This document shows positions 19,619 through 29,370 of a stretch of DNA of 64,000 bases, one piece after another (the stretch's first letter is position 1; each line of letters begins with the position of its first letter). Made by a program: the position numbers and the translations under genes. Source of the stretch: Enterobacter cancerogenus (lineage in GTDB: Bacteria; Pseudomonadota; Gammaproteobacteria; Enterobacterales; Enterobacteriaceae); the NCBI GenBank assembly GCA_000773965.1, contig JRUP01000004.1, positions 152,437-216,436 on the forward strand, written 5' to 3'. The notes below the pieces were generated by a model that worked only from the letters and a program-made list of their open reading frames with translations, searched no databases and was not told the DNA's origin.

Positions 19619-20441
19619 CTTTCAGTTCCTCCAGTGCCAGTTCAATCTCTTCCCCTTTTGGCACGCGGTGATGCCACTCTGGTTTGCCCTGAATAAAGGA
19701 GATGCCAAAGCCTTTCTCGGTATGCGCCACAATCACCTGCGGCTTGCCGTTGCGCGGCAGGTTTTCAATGGTTTCCACCACGGAAGCCATGTCATTACCG
19801 TTGCACTCAGTGACCTCCAGACCGAAGGCTCGCCATTTATCCGGCAGCGGATCGGTGTTCATAATGTCGCGCGTGTGCCCTGCCAGCTGCAGTTTGTTCT
19901 TGTCGTTGATGATCACCAGGTTATCGAGGTTGTAGTGCGCCGCCACCAGCGCGGCCTCCCAGTTACTGCCCTCGGCCAGTTCACCGTCGCCTGTGACCAC
20001 AAAGATGCGGCGGTCGCTGTTGTCTTTTTTCGCCGCCAGCGCAATACCCACCGCCACCGGTAAGCCGTGGCCCAATGCACCGGTGTTGAGTTCCACGCCC
20101 GGCGTTTTCTGCCGCACCGGATGGCCCGGCAGATGCGAATCCGAATGCTGATAAGTCGGCAGCCACTCCGTTGGGAAGTAGCCCGCCTCCGCCAGCACAC
20201 AGTAATAGCCGCCGACCGCATGCCCTTTCGACTGGATGTAAATGTCACGCTGCGGATCGTTAGTGCGATCCGGTGCGCAATTCAGGATGCGGAAATAGAG
20301 CGCCGTCAGGATTTCGACCTGAGAGAGATCGGCACCGGTATGTCCACCTGCCGGGCTACCGGCATTGAGCTGGATGATGCGGCGACGCACGGCGCGCGCT
20401 TTCGCTGCCAGGTCCGCCACCGAATATTTGAAAGGATTCAT
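19611..20441 (-). CDS. Transketolase N-terminal subunit (AptA-like)
   Basis: The thiamine-diphosphate-binding half of the split transketolase, 276 residues. The cofactor motif begins GDGELAEGSNWEA and ends NDKNKLQLAG. The N-terminal active-site histidine region is SPAGGHTGADLS, with another conserved His in SKGHAVGGYY and GALGHGLPVAVG. I choose the ATG at 20441, which has AGAGG five bases upstream; a GTG two codons earlier is possible. It is the first gene of the metabolic operon, preceded by the palindromic operator at 20468-20483, a hairpin and an ERIC element. Confidence 0.88.
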   Translation of the reverse strand: MNPFKYSVADLAAKARAVRRRIIQLNAGSPAGGHTGADLSQVEILTALYFRILNCAPDRTNDPQRDIYIQSKGHAVGGYYCVLAEAGYFPTEWLPTYQHSDSHLPGHPVRQKTPGVELNTGALGHGLPVAVGIALAAKKDNSDRRIFVVTGDGELAEGSNWEAALVAAHYNLDNLVIINDKNKLQLAGHTRDIMNTDPLPDKWRAFGLEVTECNGNDMASVVETIENLPRNGKPQVIVAHTEKGFGISFIQGKPEWHHRVPKGEEIELALEELKDE

Positions 20442-20467
20442 AGACACCTCTGCATTTTAAAGCGTTA

Positions 20468-20483
20468 TTGAATATATATTCAC
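20468..20483. promoter_or_regulatory. Palindromic operator, copy 1 (before transketolase genes)
   Basis: TTGAATATATATTCAC contains the perfect 14-bp palindrome TGAATATATATTCA (20469-20482). It sits 26 bases upstream of the transketolase start. The same 14 bases recur at 24840-24853 upstream of the binding-protein gene, which makes both good candidates for the SorC-family regulator's binding site. Confidence 0.7.
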
Positions 20484-20485
20484 AG

Positions 20486-20505
20486 CAGGTAAAAAAATTT
20501 ACCTG
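20486..20505. repeat. Inverted repeat CAGGTAAA/TTTACCTG
   Basis: An 8-bp perfect stem with a four-base A loop sits between the operator and the ERIC element. It could be a second protein-binding site or part of the transketolase promoter region. It has no terminator-like T-run in a useful position. Confidence 0.45.
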
Positions 20506-20513
20506 GATTTTTC

Positions 20514-20636
20514 CCCTGAATAAGCTGAGTTGCGGGAAGGCGGCCAGCTCGTCAATCCCCCCAGGAGCTTACTCAGGTAAGTGACTGGGGTGAGCAAGCG
20601 CAACCGACGCACCTGCGGCTCGGCTTATGACGGGTA
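20514..20636. repeat. ERIC element, complete copy
   Basis: About 123 bases with the ERIC core (CCAGGAGCTTACTCAGGTAA, then GTGACTGGGGTGAGC) and the expected ends (GAATAAGCTGAGTTGC; TTATGACGGGTA). It lies between the permease stop (20641) and the transketolase promoter. It may fold into a hairpin in transcripts reading through from the ABC genes. Confidence 0.9.
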
Positions 20637-20640
20637 ACAA

Positions 20641-21741
20641 TTAACCTTTGGCCTCACCTTCCTGAATCAATGCCTTCTGCGCCACCACGGCGGCCTTTTG
20701 CTGCATACGGCTTTGCATCTGATCGATGATCACTGCCACGATAATCACGATGCCTTTGATCACCATTTGCCAGAACTCGCTGACGCCCATCATGATCAAA
20801 CCATCTGCGAGGAAACCGATGACAAATGCCCCCACCAGCGTGCCGAGAATGGTGCCGCGCCCGCCAGCCAGTGAAGTACCCCCCAGCACGACCGCCGCAA
20901 TCGCGTTCATCTCGAATGAGGTGCCGTTCGCCGGATGGCTGGCCACCAGCTGCGAGGAGACCACAATGCCGGCAATCGCCGCACAGAAACCTGAAATGGT
21001 GTAAACCCAGATTTTCACCGACTTCACTTTGACGCCCGAGAGTTCCGCTGCACGCTCGTTATCACCAATCGCATACACCTGACGGCCAAACGGCAGGCGA
21101 CGTGCTACATAGGCAATCACCAGCGCCAGCACCACCATCATCCAGATCGCCCACGGTAAGCCGAGAAAATACCCCGCACCGATTTTGTCGAAACCGGTGT
21201 TACCCAGCAGCGGATTGCCCTGCAAGCCGGGGAAGGTTTCGCCGCCGGAGGTCAACATCGCCGCCCCGCGCAGGATGTACATGGTGCCCAGCGTGCAGAT
21301 AAACGGGGCCACATTGTATTTGGTGATGATCCAGCCATTCACCGCGCCAATCAGTCCACCTACCACTAACACCACGGGCACAATCACCCAAACGCTGGGA
21401 AAGATGGCGATGCCAAACATCGGCAACACAATGCCTTTGGTAATCAACCAGCCAGCAATCATGCCGCACAGGCCCAGCGTGGCGCCGATGGAGAGATCAA
21501 TTCCCGCAGTGATAATGACAAAGGTGATGCCGAGCGCCAGAAACGCATTGATGGCGATATGTTTGACCATGATCACCATGCTGCCCACGGCGAGGAAATC
21601 CGGCACGGTGATGGCAAAGAAGCCGACGATGAGGAACAACGCGATAAAGGTGCGCAGTTTTAACAGCAGCAGAATCATGCCTTCACGCGAGTTGAAAACC
21701 TTACCTGGCGAAGCGAGCGCCATTGCGCCATTGTTTTTCAT
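20641..21741 (-). CDS. Ribose-type sugar ABC transporter permease
   Basis: An inner-membrane permease of 366 residues, RbsC/XylH type. Many hydrophobic helices are visible, with the family landmarks GITFVIITAGIDLSIGA, GLIGAVNGWIITKY, NERAAELSGVKVKSVKI and AAVVLGGTSLAGGRGTILGT. The N-terminus is about 25 residues longer than RbsC before the first helix. It is the last gene of the transport operon, two bases after the ATPase, and is followed at once by an ERIC element. The ligand is unknown and is set by the binding protein. Confidence 0.92.
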   Translation of the reverse strand: MKNNGAMALASPGKVFNSREGMILLLLKLRTFIALFLIVGFFAITVPDFLAVGSMVIMVKHIAINAFLALGITFVIITAGIDLSIGATLGLCGMIAGWLITKGIVLPMFGIAIFPSVWVIVPVVLVVGGLIGAVNGWIITKYNVAPFICTLGTMYILRGAAMLTSGGETFPGLQGNPLLGNTGFDKIGAGYFLGLPWAIWMMVVLALVIAYVARRLPFGRQVYAIGDNERAAELSGVKVKSVKIWVYTISGFCAAIAGIVVSSQLVASHPANGTSFEMNAIAAVVLGGTSLAGGRGTILGTLVGAFVIGFLADGLIMMGVSEFWQMVIKGIVIIVAVIIDQMQSRMQQKAAVVAQKALIQEGEAKG

Positions 21742-21743
21742 GC

Positions 21744-23261
21744 TCAGAACCCCTGTGCACTTGCTTTAACCAGCGCCGCCTCTTCCGCTTCCGCGCGCGG
21801 CAGGTCAGCTGTCAACTTGCCGCCAGACATCACAAGAATGCGATCGGCGACGGCCATAATTTCTTTTAAATCGGAGGTGGAGAACACCACGGCAATGCCC
21901 TGCTCTGACAGTTTCACCATCATGCGAAACACTTCCGCTTTGGCACCCACATCAATGCCCCGGCTCGGCTCATCCAGCAGCAGTAAACGTGGATTGGTGA
22001 GCAATGAACGGCCAATCACCACTTTCTGCTGGTTGCCGCCACTCAGCGCACTGATCGCCACGTCGGGTGACGAGATTTTGATGGCCAGATTGCCTACCGT
22101 ACTGTTTACCGCTTCGCGTTCAGCTTGTTCGGCGATCACGGTGCGATGCGATAAACGTCGCCACAGGCTGGCAATGGTGAGATTGCTGGCCACAGAGGAG
22201 ACCGGGAAAATACCGGCCCGTTTGCGGTCTTCCGGCACCAGGCTCATGCCCATACGAATACGTTCGGCCGTTGGCAAGCGTGTGGGTAACGGTTTGCTGT
22301 CCAGCCACAGTTTGCCGAGATAGTTGCGCTGGCTGCCGAGCAGGCACTCAAACAACTCGGTGCGCCCCGCGCCCATCAGGCCATAAATGCCGACGATCTC
22401 CCCGGCGCGCACATTAAAATTGACATCGTCCACCAGCGTATTGCCATGGGCACTGACACAGGTGATGTGCTCGGCTTCCAGCACCGCCGCCCCGAACTGA
22501 CGATTAGGCGGCAGAAAGTTACTCACCGGTTCGCTGCCGAGCATTTCACGCACGATCCACGGCACATCGATGTTGCTGACCTTCGCTTCCGCCTGAAAGC
22601 GACCGTCGCGCAGGATGGTGATCACATCGCCAATCGCCATCAGCTCTTCCAACCGATGTGAGATATAAATGATGGAAACCCCCTGCCGCGTCAGTTCGCG
22701 GATCACGCGGAACAGAATTTCCACTTCGGTTTTGCTCAACGCCGAGGTCGGCTCATCCAGAATTAAGATGTCGGCGTTTTCTGCCAGCGCTTTGGCAATT
22801 TCCACCAACTGCTGCTGACCCACTTTCAGGTTGCCGACCATCTCGTCCGGTGAAATTGGCTGGTCGAGACGTTGCAATAACGCAGCCGTACGTCGCTTCT
22901 GTTCTGCTTCGTTAATCGGGCTGATGCCGCGCTGGATTTCCCGTCCCAGAAAGATGTTCTCCGCCACGCTGAGGTTTTCGAACAGGTTGAGTTCCTGATG
23001 CACCATGCCGATACCGTGGCGGGCGGCGTCTCGCGTACTGCTCAACACCACTTTTTCGCCGTTAAGGAACATTTCGCCGCTGGTGGGCTGCTGCACCCCG
23101 GCGAGGATCTTCATCAGCGTGGATTTACCTGCCCCATTTTCACCAATGATGACGTTCACTTTGCCGCGCCACACGCGATAATCGACACGATCCAGCGCCA
23201 GGGTGCCCGGAAACAACATCGACATCTGTTTGGCCTGCAGGATGATTTGATCGCTCATCAT
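21744..23261 (-). CDS. Ribose-type sugar ABC transporter ATPase
   Basis: A double-domain ATP-binding protein of 505 residues, RbsA type, that powers sugar import. The first domain has Walker A GENGAGKST near residue 40 and Walker B ILILDEPTSAL. The second has the degenerate P-loop GLMGAGRTE, the signature LSGGNQQKV and LLLLDEPSRGIDVG. The first half has a GQQQLVEIAKAL signature, as usual. Two Met codons are adjacent (23261 and 23258) after AAGGGAATCC. The start overlaps the DUF2291 stop (ATGATGA), which implies translational coupling. Confidence 0.93.
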   Translation of the reverse strand: MMSDQIILQAKQMSMLFPGTLALDRVDYRVWRGKVNVIIGENGAGKSTLMKILAGVQQPTSGEMFLNGEKVVLSSTRDAARHGIGMVHQELNLFENLSVAENIFLGREIQRGISPINEAEQKRRTAALLQRLDQPISPDEMVGNLKVGQQQLVEIAKALAENADILILDEPTSALSKTEVEILFRVIRELTRQGVSIIYISHRLEELMAIGDVITILRDGRFQAEAKVSNIDVPWIVREMLGSEPVSNFLPPNRQFGAAVLEAEHITCVSAHGNTLVDDVNFNVRAGEIVGIYGLMGAGRTELFECLLGSQRNYLGKLWLDSKPLPTRLPTAERIRMGMSLVPEDRKRAGIFPVSSVASNLTIASLWRRLSHRTVIAEQAEREAVNSTVGNLAIKISSPDVAISALSGGNQQKVVIGRSLLTNPRLLLLDEPSRGIDVGAKAEVFRMMVKLSEQGIAVVFSTSDLKEIMAVADRILVMSGGKLTADLPRAEAEEAALVKASAQGF

Positions 23262-23869
23262 GGATTCCCTTGCTGCAACTGAATCGCCACCACGTCATCC
23301 ACCTGATTCGGCTCCATACTGACGGCTAACAGCGCCTGCACCGGTTTGCCGACCCAACTGGCATCCACCGGCGGTAGCTGCTGGACGGCATGACGATTCA
23401 ACGCTTTAGTCAGCTGTGCGTATTGCACCTGATTGGTGAACTCTTCAAAGCGATAGCCCGCCGCATCACGAATCGCATTGCTGCGCAGTACCGGCCCAAT
23501 CAACACCTTGACCGGTTTGCCATTGATGGTGACAGTCAGGCTGCGTTCGCGTTCGTTGCTGTTATCAAAGGCGGTGACGGTTCCTCCGGCACGCACAAAT
23601 ACGCTTTCGCTGCCCCCGGCCTTGACGGTATGACTTTTGGTTTCCATATCAGCCCAGCTCAGCGCCTGCTTCTCGGCCGGTTGCTGCACCCGGCTGGCCC
23701 AGCTCGATTCGGCGATCTGCTGTGGCGTCTGGTTGCTGTAGCCGGGTTTGGCATTCGGATCTTTCGGCATGATGGGATTGCCGTTTGCATCGAGATCCAC
23801 CACGGTGCAGGCGGTCAATATCAGCGATAAGAGCCCAACCATCAGCCCGGCTGCTGTTTGTCCCTTCAT
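23258..23869 (-). CDS. DUF2291-family periplasmic lipoprotein
   Basis: A predicted lipoprotein of 203 residues with the lipobox LTAC at residues 18-21. It matches the DUF2291 family, which is often encoded inside sugar ABC transporter operons but has no established biochemical function that I know. Visible features are a proline- and asparagine-rich segment after the lipobox (NGNPIMPKDPNAKPG), a central beta-rich region (LTVTINGKPVKVLIGPV) and a C-terminal RFEEFTNQVQYAQL. It lies between the binding-protein gene (13 bases away) and the ATPase (overlapping), so it belongs to the uptake operon. A role in ligand delivery or capture is only a guess. Confidence 0.75.
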   Translation of the reverse strand: MKGQTAAGLMVGLLSLILTACTVVDLDANGNPIMPKDPNAKPGYSNQTPQQIAESSWASRVQQPAEKQALSWADMETKSHTVKAGGSESVFVRAGGTVTAFDNSNERERSLTVTINGKPVKVLIGPVLRSNAIRDAAGYRFEEFTNQVQYAQLTKALNRHAVQQLPPVDASWVGKPVQALLAVSMEPNQVDDVVAIQLQQGNP

Positions 23870-23882
23870 GCCGACCTCCGTC

Positions 23883-24953
<1,071 letters not shown>

Positions 24954-25008
24954 TTATTTATGACAGCCTGATTAACAATACCAGGCAGGTTAAGAGAGAG
25001 AAAAAACC

Positions 25009-25956
25009 ATGGCAAAACAGGACGAACAGCGGCTGATGGTAAAAATCGCCACGCTTTATTATGTGGAAGGCATGAAGCAGTCCGATATTGCGCAACTGCT
25101 GAAGCTGTCGCAATCCTTTGTGTCACGCATCCTCAATCGCAGCGTGAAAGAAGGCGTGGTGAAAATCAGCGTGGTGCCACCCGCCAATGTCTATCCCGAA
25201 TTGGAGAAGGCGATTGAGCAGCAGTATCAGCTGCCGCAGGTGATTGTGGTGGATGTGCCGGATCAGGCTTCCGCGCTGCAAATTAAACAGGCGATTGGCT
25301 CAGCGGCAGCGCACTATCTGGAAACTCGTTTGCGCGCCGATGAACTGATCGGCATTTCATCATGGAGTGGCACCATTCGCGCGATGGTGGACGCGTTGCA
25401 TCCGCTGAGTGCGCCCTGCAAAGGCGTGATCCAGCTGCTTGGTGGGGTGGGTGCGAACGGCAACGTGCAGGCGACTATCCTGACGCAGAATCTTGCGGCG
25501 CTGCTGGATTGTCCGGCCTGGCTGCTGCCGTCGCAGTCGATTGAGCATTCAGTGCAGGATCGTCAACGCTTATCAGTAAACCCAGACGTGGCCGTGGTGC
25601 TGGAAAAGTTTGATCAAGTGGATCTGGCGATTGTCGGCATTGGCGATCTCGAGCCTTCCGCGCTGCTACGCAATTCCGGCAACTACTATGACGGCGAGAT
25701 GCTGCGCACGCTGGCCGAGCGCGGTGCGGTGGGCGATATCTGTTTGCATTATTTTGATGCTGACGGAAAACCGGTGTTGAATGCCGAGGAAGATCCGGTG
25801 ATTGGCATGGAGCTGGCGCAGGTTAAACAGTGTGCGCAAGTGGTGGCACTGGCGGGCGGCAAAGAGAAAGCCCAGGCGATTCGCGGAGCGTTGCGCGGTG
25901 GATATGTGAAAGTGCTGATTGTGGATTATCCCACCGCACGATTGCTGATGGAATGA
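25009..25956 (+). CDS. SorC-family sugar-responsive regulator
   Basis: A DNA-binding regulator of 315 residues, SorC/DeoR-C type. The helix-turn-helix lies at about residues 20-45 (MKQSDIAQLLKLSQSFVSRI). The sugar-phosphate-binding domain begins near residue 60 and contains LIGISSWSGTIRAMVD and LAIVGIGDLEPS, with VALAGGKEKAQAIRGAL near the end. It is divergent from the transport operon, and the two 14-bp palindromes nearby are its probable targets. By family knowledge it would sense a phosphorylated sugar made by the FGGY kinase. The ribosome-binding site is weak (GAGAGAG). Confidence 0.88.
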   Translation: MAKQDEQRLMVKIATLYYVEGMKQSDIAQLLKLSQSFVSRILNRSVKEGVVKISVVPPANVYPELEKAIEQQYQLPQVIVVDVPDQASALQIKQAIGSAAAHYLETRLRADELIGISSWSGTIRAMVDALHPLSAPCKGVIQLLGGVGANGNVQATILTQNLAALLDCPAWLLPSQSIEHSVQDRQRLSVNPDVAVVLEKFDQVDLAIVGIGDLEPSALLRNSGNYYDGEMLRTLAERGAVGDICLHYFDADGKPVLNAEEDPVIGMELAQVKQCAQVVALAGGKEKAQAIRGALRGGYVKVLIVDYPTARLLME

Positions 25957-25976
25957 CCGATTTAACAGGTTGCTTT

Positions 25977-26003
25977 AAGGCGCGGCCCTGACGAGCCGCG
26001 CTT
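25977..26003. terminator. Possible bidirectional terminator between regulator and emtA
   Basis: GCGCGGC (25980-25986) pairs with GCCGCGC (25995-26001) between two convergent genes. The flanking A and T tracts are only two bases long. Confidence 0.4.
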
Positions 26004-26015
26004 CGCAAAGCCGAC

Positions 26016-26645
26016 TTACCCGATGGTTCGGTAGGCCGTTGTGACCTTCCACAGATAACGTGGTGCCTGTGCCGCCGGATGTTTATCCTGCACATGCTGA
26101 TAGAATTCGTCCGGCGTCATCGAGTTGATCATCGCAATCGCCCGATCGCGATTCCGTGAGAAGGTGCGCAGCAACGCACCGGCACCGTTGGCGTAAGAAA
26201 CGATGGTGGCATAACGCAGCGTGAGTGGATTGCGAATACCGGCCAACTCAGAATCTTGCAGCAGCTTGAGATATGCCGCACCGATATCGATATTTCTCGC
26301 TGGATCGCGCAATTCCGAAGACGTCGGCTGACCGTGACGTCCCTGAGTGCGATACACCGCACGCCCCGCCGTTGAGGCTTTAATCTGCATCAACCCTACC
26401 GCGTTTGAACGGCTGGTAACGGTGGGATTGCCCCCGGATTCGACACTAATAATGGCGCTGATTAACTTCTCATCAACGCCATAATGACTGGCGGCATCTT
26501 CGGTAAACATTGACCATGCATCATTCACTTTCGACGGTGGTGCCTGAGTTAATGGCGTATTTTTCTCTGGCACGACCGTTTTTTCTGGCTCACTGGCACA
26601 GCCCGCGAGCAACAGCGCAGATAGCATAAGTAGTCGAATTTTCAC
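26016..26645 (-). CDS. emtA: Membrane-bound lytic murein transglycosylase EmtA (MltE)
   Basis: An outer-membrane lipoprotein that cleaves peptidoglycan glycan strands inside the chain. It has 209 residues when started at the GTG at 26645, giving MKIRLLMLSALLLAGC with the lipid Cys at 16. The catalytic Glu is in IISVESGGNP (residue 69), followed by SNAVGLMQIKAS and VSYANGAGALLRTFS. An upstream TTG would extend it by six residues and lacks a binding site. E. coli has emtA next to ycgR and ldcA; here the sugar cluster separates it from ycgR. It is divergent from ldcA. Confidence 0.93.
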   Translation of the reverse strand: MKIRLLMLSALLLAGCASEPEKTVVPEKNTPLTQAPPSKVNDAWSMFTEDAASHYGVDEKLISAIISVESGGNPTVTSRSNAVGLMQIKASTAGRAVYRTQGRHGQPTSSELRDPARNIDIGAAYLKLLQDSELAGIRNPLTLRYATIVSYANGAGALLRTFSRNRDRAIAMINSMTPDEFYQHVQDKHPAAQAPRYLWKVTTAYRTIG

Positions 26646-26808
26646 TGATTTTTGGTTCCGCAATAGAGTTGGCGCAAGCTATCATACCTGGCGCAGCGCA
26701 ATGCAAAATTACCGTTTATCCTAAATACGTAAAAAACCTTGTGCTGCCGTGACATCGGTAACGGATTTCGCCATCATCGGCAGGCCACTTTAAATCAGGA
26801 TGAACGCT

Positions 26809-27732
26809 ATGCTTTCCCCCCGATCTATTCGTCTGATCGCCCCCTCCGGCTATTGCCATAATCAGGATGCGGCCCAACGTGCAGTGAGTCGTTTACAGGC
26901 TCAGGGACATCAGTTGGACAACTTATCAGCGATTACACGCCGCTTCCAGCGTTTTGCGGGCGAAGACGGGGAACGGTTGAATGATGTGAACCAGCTGGCA
27001 ACACTGAGCACGCTGCCCGATATTGTGCTGGCGGTGCGCGGTGGGTACGGTGCCTCGCGTTTGCTGGATCAGATTGATTATGTCGGTCTGCAGCGCCGGC
27101 TGCTCAATCAACCTATCGCGCTTTGTGGACACAGTGATTTCACCGCGATTCAACTGGCGTTACTGGCGCAAACCGGGCTGGTGACCTTCAGCGGCCCGAT
27201 GCTGGCCGGCAACTTCGGCGCAGAGGCATTATCCGAATTTACCCTGTCACACTTTTGGCAGGCGCTCTCTTCTCCTACAGTCAATATAGGCTGGCAGACC
27301 CACAGCCCGGATGCGGGGCGCTGGCAAGGGACCTTGTGGGGTGGCAATCTGGCGATGATCTGCTCCCTGATCGGCACACCCTGGATGCCACAAATTGAAA
27401 ACGGCATTTTGGTGATCGAGGATGTGAATGAGCATCCTTTCCGCATAGAGCGTATGCTGATCCAACTGCAACAGAGCGGCATTCTGGCGCGCCAGCGGGC
27501 GATCATCACCGGCAGTTTCACCAGCACGTCACTGTCGGCTTATGACAATGGTTTCGATTTTGCCAGCGTATGGCAGCGCATCCGCGATGAATATCAGCTA
27601 CCGGTGATCAGCGAACTGGCGTTTGGCCACGATGCCGACACCGTCACGCTGCCGCTGGGTGCCAGCGCCACCTTACAGATTGAACAGGGCGAAGCACAGC
27701 TTGCCTTCACCGGCCACCCGACATTGCGCTAA
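26809..27732 (+). CDS. ldcA: Muramoyltetrapeptide carboxypeptidase (LD-carboxypeptidase A)
   Basis: A cytoplasmic serine peptidase (family S66) that removes the terminal D-alanine from recycled murein tetrapeptides. The nucleophile is the Ser of CGHSDFTAIQ; the Glu and His of the triad fit VIEDVNEHPF and AFGHDADT. The N-terminal IRLIAPSGYC and AVRGGYGASRLL are family hallmarks. I choose the second ATG (26809), eight bases after AGGA, giving 307 residues; an ATG three codons earlier overlaps that binding site. It is divergent from emtA and followed 23 bases later by the metallohydrolase gene. Confidence 0.93.
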   Translation: MLSPRSIRLIAPSGYCHNQDAAQRAVSRLQAQGHQLDNLSAITRRFQRFAGEDGERLNDVNQLATLSTLPDIVLAVRGGYGASRLLDQIDYVGLQRRLLNQPIALCGHSDFTAIQLALLAQTGLVTFSGPMLAGNFGAEALSEFTLSHFWQALSSPTVNIGWQTHSPDAGRWQGTLWGGNLAMICSLIGTPWMPQIENGILVIEDVNEHPFRIERMLIQLQQSGILARQRAIITGSFTSTSLSAYDNGFDFASVWQRIRDEYQLPVISELAFGHDADTVTLPLGASATLQIEQGEAQLAFTGHPTLR

Positions 27733-27755
27733 CGTTTTGCCGCAGGAGACCGACA

Positions 27756-28418
27756 TTGAAGCCACTGTACGAAGATTTGTGGATCTCCACCCCGGAATTT
27801 CCCGCCGAAGAGACGGCGCAAGATTTAATGATGCATGGCTTTATGCTGCGCCATCCGCGCGGCAATCTGGTCATCGGCCGTGTCGAACATCCGCTCGATC
27901 ATGAGTTTCTCAATGATGCGGGCGGGGTGATTCGCCACTACCTCACCCACTGGCATGAAGCCGCACCCGGCGCCGTGGCGATCCAGCAGCGTTTTAATAG
28001 TGCGCTCTACTGTCACAGCCGTTCACTGGGGCCCGTCAGTCTGATTGTCGAACCTGATGAGACCTTCATTCAGCAGGAAAGCCACTTTGCTGATTTCCAT
28101 CTGCTGCCCACACCCGGCCACACACCCGGCAGCTGCAGTTACCTTTATCACTCCCCGCTGGGCCAGACCTATCTGTTTGTGGGCGATACCTTAACCTGTG
28201 ACTACAACCGCTGGATCAGCGTGTTGGTACCGGAGAGTAATCCGCTGGAGTTGCAGCAATCACTGGAGCTGTACCGCGCGCTGCGCCCGGATGTCGTGCT
28301 GATGAGTACCACGCGTGGTCACTTATCATGGGCCAAAGTCGATTTGCAGAGTTGGCTGGCGGCGATTGATGAGGCAGAGCAATCGCCGCTGGATTTACGC
28401 CAGCAGCCACTGATCTAG
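27756..28418 (+). CDS. Metallo-beta-lactamase-fold hydrolase with degenerate metal site
   Basis: A 220-residue protein of the metallo-beta-lactamase fold, starting with a TTG that has GGAG upstream. The second half is normal for the fold: LLPTPGHTPGSCSY, FVGDTLT and STTRGHLSW. The usual HxHxDH metal motif, however, reads THWHEAA, so the Asp and third His are missing. It may bind a single metal or have another role. Similar sequences are annotated only as MBL-fold hydrolases, and I know of no function. It ends one base before the convergent acetyltransferase gene. Confidence 0.75.
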   Translation: MKPLYEDLWISTPEFPAEETAQDLMMHGFMLRHPRGNLVIGRVEHPLDHEFLNDAGGVIRHYLTHWHEAAPGAVAIQQRFNSALYCHSRSLGPVSLIVEPDETFIQQESHFADFHLLPTPGHTPGSCSYLYHSPLGQTYLFVGDTLTCDYNRWISVLVPESNPLELQQSLELYRALRPDVVLMSTTRGHLSWAKVDLQSWLAAIDEAEQSPLDLRQQPLI

Positions 28419-28832
28419 CTACAGCGATTTACTGAGGTAATGACGCTGATGCAGACGCGGATAATTATCGAGGCTAAAGCGTAAGGTGTAGCCCATCTTT
28501 TCATAGAACGGGCGCGCCTGGAAACTGGCCGTATCAACCTGCGCATAAAGGCAACCACGGGCGCGGGCTTCTGTTTCGGCGGCCTGAATCAACTGTGTAC
28601 CAGCGCCCTGCCCACGTAACGCATCGCCGACCCATAGCAGGTCGATGCGCAGCCAGTTACCAAAGGTGGAACCGGTCAACCCGGCCAGCTTGCGGCCAGA
28701 AGAATCCTTAATGAAGACGCCAATCGCCTGCATCTCACTGGGATCGATAAAGCGGCTGTTATATTCGGTGAGGCCGAGACGAACATCATCCAGATCCTCT
28801 GCGGTAACGGTGTCGGTTACGCTTAATTGCAT
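28419..28832 (-). CDS. GNAT-family N-acetyltransferase
   Basis: A 137-residue acetyltransferase. The acetyl-CoA-binding motif is RGQGAGTQLIQAAE, followed by ARARGCLYAQVDT and the C-terminal FYEKMGYTLRF typical of GNAT proteins. The ATG at 28832 has AAGGAGAAGACG directly upstream, so a much longer in-frame extension is rejected. It starts 22 bases after the secreted protein gene at 28855-29238, perhaps in one transcript. The acceptor is unknown. Confidence 0.85.
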   Translation of the reverse strand: MQLSVTDTVTAEDLDDVRLGLTEYNSRFIDPSEMQAIGVFIKDSSGRKLAGLTGSTFGNWLRIDLLWVGDALRGQGAGTQLIQAAETEARARGCLYAQVDTASFQARPFYEKMGYTLRFSLDNYPRLHQRHYLSKSL

Positions 28833-28854
28833 CGTCTTCTCCTTTGACAGGCAA

Positions 28855-29238
28855 CTATGAATTGGGGCGCTGGCTATCGTCGTAACGTTCCAGCGAAAGA
28901 ATTTCCGCATCGCGTTTTTCGGTGCGATTGCAGGGGATGAGTTTATCGCTATCGGCATAGACAAAGAACGTATCGTCATTGTTTTTGTTCACAATCAGCT
29001 GATCGCCATTACGAAAACGCGTGATCGCCACTTTATCCCCGCCTTGCAAACGCGTGCGCTGTTGCCCTGCTGCAATTTGAAAATGACGTGTTGGCCACAT
29101 CAGCGTACTTAAACCGTATTCCGCACGCGATACCGTCATGGTCGGGCGCCCCGGACAGGTAATTTGAAATTCGGTTTCGCTCCAGGCCGGCGCGATATGG
29201 CACGCCATTAAGCCAACGGCAATAGCTATCGCCTTCAT
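28855..29238 (-). CDS. Hypothetical secreted protein, 127 aa
   Basis: I do not recognise this protein. A signal peptide (MKAIAIAVGLMACHIAPAWS) is followed by a mature part of about 107 residues with two cysteines (FQITCPGRP and DKLIPCNRTEK) that could form a disulfide. It is basic in the middle (RHFQIAAGQQRTRLQGGDK) and probably periplasmic. GGAGATCCC precedes the ATG. Confidence 0.7.
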   Translation of the reverse strand: MKAIAIAVGLMACHIAPAWSETEFQITCPGRPTMTVSRAEYGLSTLMWPTRHFQIAAGQQRTRLQGGDKVAITRFRNGDQLIVNKNNDDTFFVYADSDKLIPCNRTEKRDAEILSLERYDDSQRPNS

Positions 29239-29370
29239 TGGGATCTCCGCTGAGGTTAGATGATGATTTCGTTGGGTTTTATGCAGAGAAGCGTAACACA
29301 GAAAAAAGCGAGAAGACGAATAATGGCCCGTTGAGTACGGGCCTGCAAGGATAGAAGGTGAAAGAAAACG

